Shown piece by piece: positions 48,566-48,682 of a stretch of DNA of 48,682 bases (positions within the stretch are counted from its first letter, which is position 1; every line of letters begins with the position of its first letter). The notes beneath the pieces were generated by a model. It was not told where the DNA came from and did not search any database. It saw only the letters and a list, made by a program, of their open reading frames with translations. This DNA comes from Aureispira sp964445645 (GTDB lineage Bacteria > Bacteroidota > Bacteroidia > Chitinophagales > Saprospiraceae). A program made the position numbers and the translations under genes. The stretch spans positions 1-48,682 of the forward strand of contig CAYULH010000029.1 of NCBI GenBank assembly GCA_964445645.1, read 5' to 3'.

Positions 48566-48682
48566 ATATTTATTATTAAAATAAAATTAAATAATATAAA
48601 GAAACGATTTTCTACGCTCCTCCGCCTTTAAGTAGGTGCAAAAAAGTAACCGTACACTAAAAAATGAGAAATTTTTTCTCAG

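Noticed and set aside
1..48682. tRNA, rRNA or CRISPR signals
   Set aside because: I checked the spacers for cloverleaf-like ends, T-loop motifs and regularly spaced repeats and saw none that hold.

Overview
The window is a chromosomal stretch of a Bacteroidota bacterium, most likely from the Saprospiria/Cytophagia side of the phylum. The evidence is a GldC gliding-motility protein, a protein with a type IX secretion (T9SS) C-terminal sorting domain, DUF1573, DUF6150 and fused E1 alpha-beta dehydrogenase proteins of Bacteroidota type, Bacteroidota-like -7 promoter motifs (TAnnTTTG) before several genes, and AT-rich leaders without strong Shine-Dalgarno sites. The genus is inference. A run of ten Ns (11061-11070) marks a scaffold join inside a repeat-rich spacer. 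I found no tRNA, rRNA, CRISPR array, prophage or intact insertion sequence.

Layout. 1-7000, mostly minus strand: mutS, a FucP-type sugar permease, a small unknown gene, a DUF1131-like lipoprotein and phosphoglycerate kinase. 7000-10800, plus strand: a SUKH-like orphan, a DUF721/DciA-like protein, an SH3 lipoprotein, a VOC/glyoxalase protein and a metallophosphoesterase. 10800-11240: a spacer of tandem repeats, palindromes and the gap. 11244-19700: a large patatin-like lipase, a small HTH regulator, a hairpin-rich spacer, an acyl-CoA dehydrogenase, an O-methyltransferase-like enzyme, an NlpC/P60-like membrane-anchored protein and a CapA-like lipoprotein. 20000-27400: biotin carboxylase, a DUF6150 repeat protein, an unknown gene, a fused branched-chain 2-oxoacid dehydrogenase E1 and two tandem DUF1573 exported proteins. 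27400-36400: envelope and housekeeping genes (DUF3298 lipoprotein, small membrane proteins, a DegP/HtrA-type protease, glucosaminidase, GldC, a DnaQ-like exonuclease, an ASCH protein, a DEAD-box helicase).

36500-41400 is the accessory part. It holds a translationally coupled three-gene secretion operon (S74 auto-chaperone protein, T9SS-sorted protein, M43-type metallopeptidase), a fragment that looks like the C-terminus of a restriction-modification N6-adenine methyltransferase, and an overlapping acetyltransferase-like/XRE pair preceded by overlapping palindromes, which resembles a toxin-antitoxin module. 41400-48682 returns to core functions: a TPMT-like methyltransferase, a SWIM-SNF2 helicase, two tandem exported glutathione peroxidases, AroQ, an SH3-like lipoprotein and a NifU-like Fe-S protein.

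The most unusual signals are the acetyltransferase/XRE pair with its palindromic control region beside the methyltransferase remnant, the S74/T9SS/M43 operon, three unrelated short palindromes that share one layout (GGG...CCC ends) and so look like REP-type elements, and signs of local sequence homogenisation between the two DUF1573 genes and between the two peroxidase genes. No complete, clearly new system is proven by the sequence alone.
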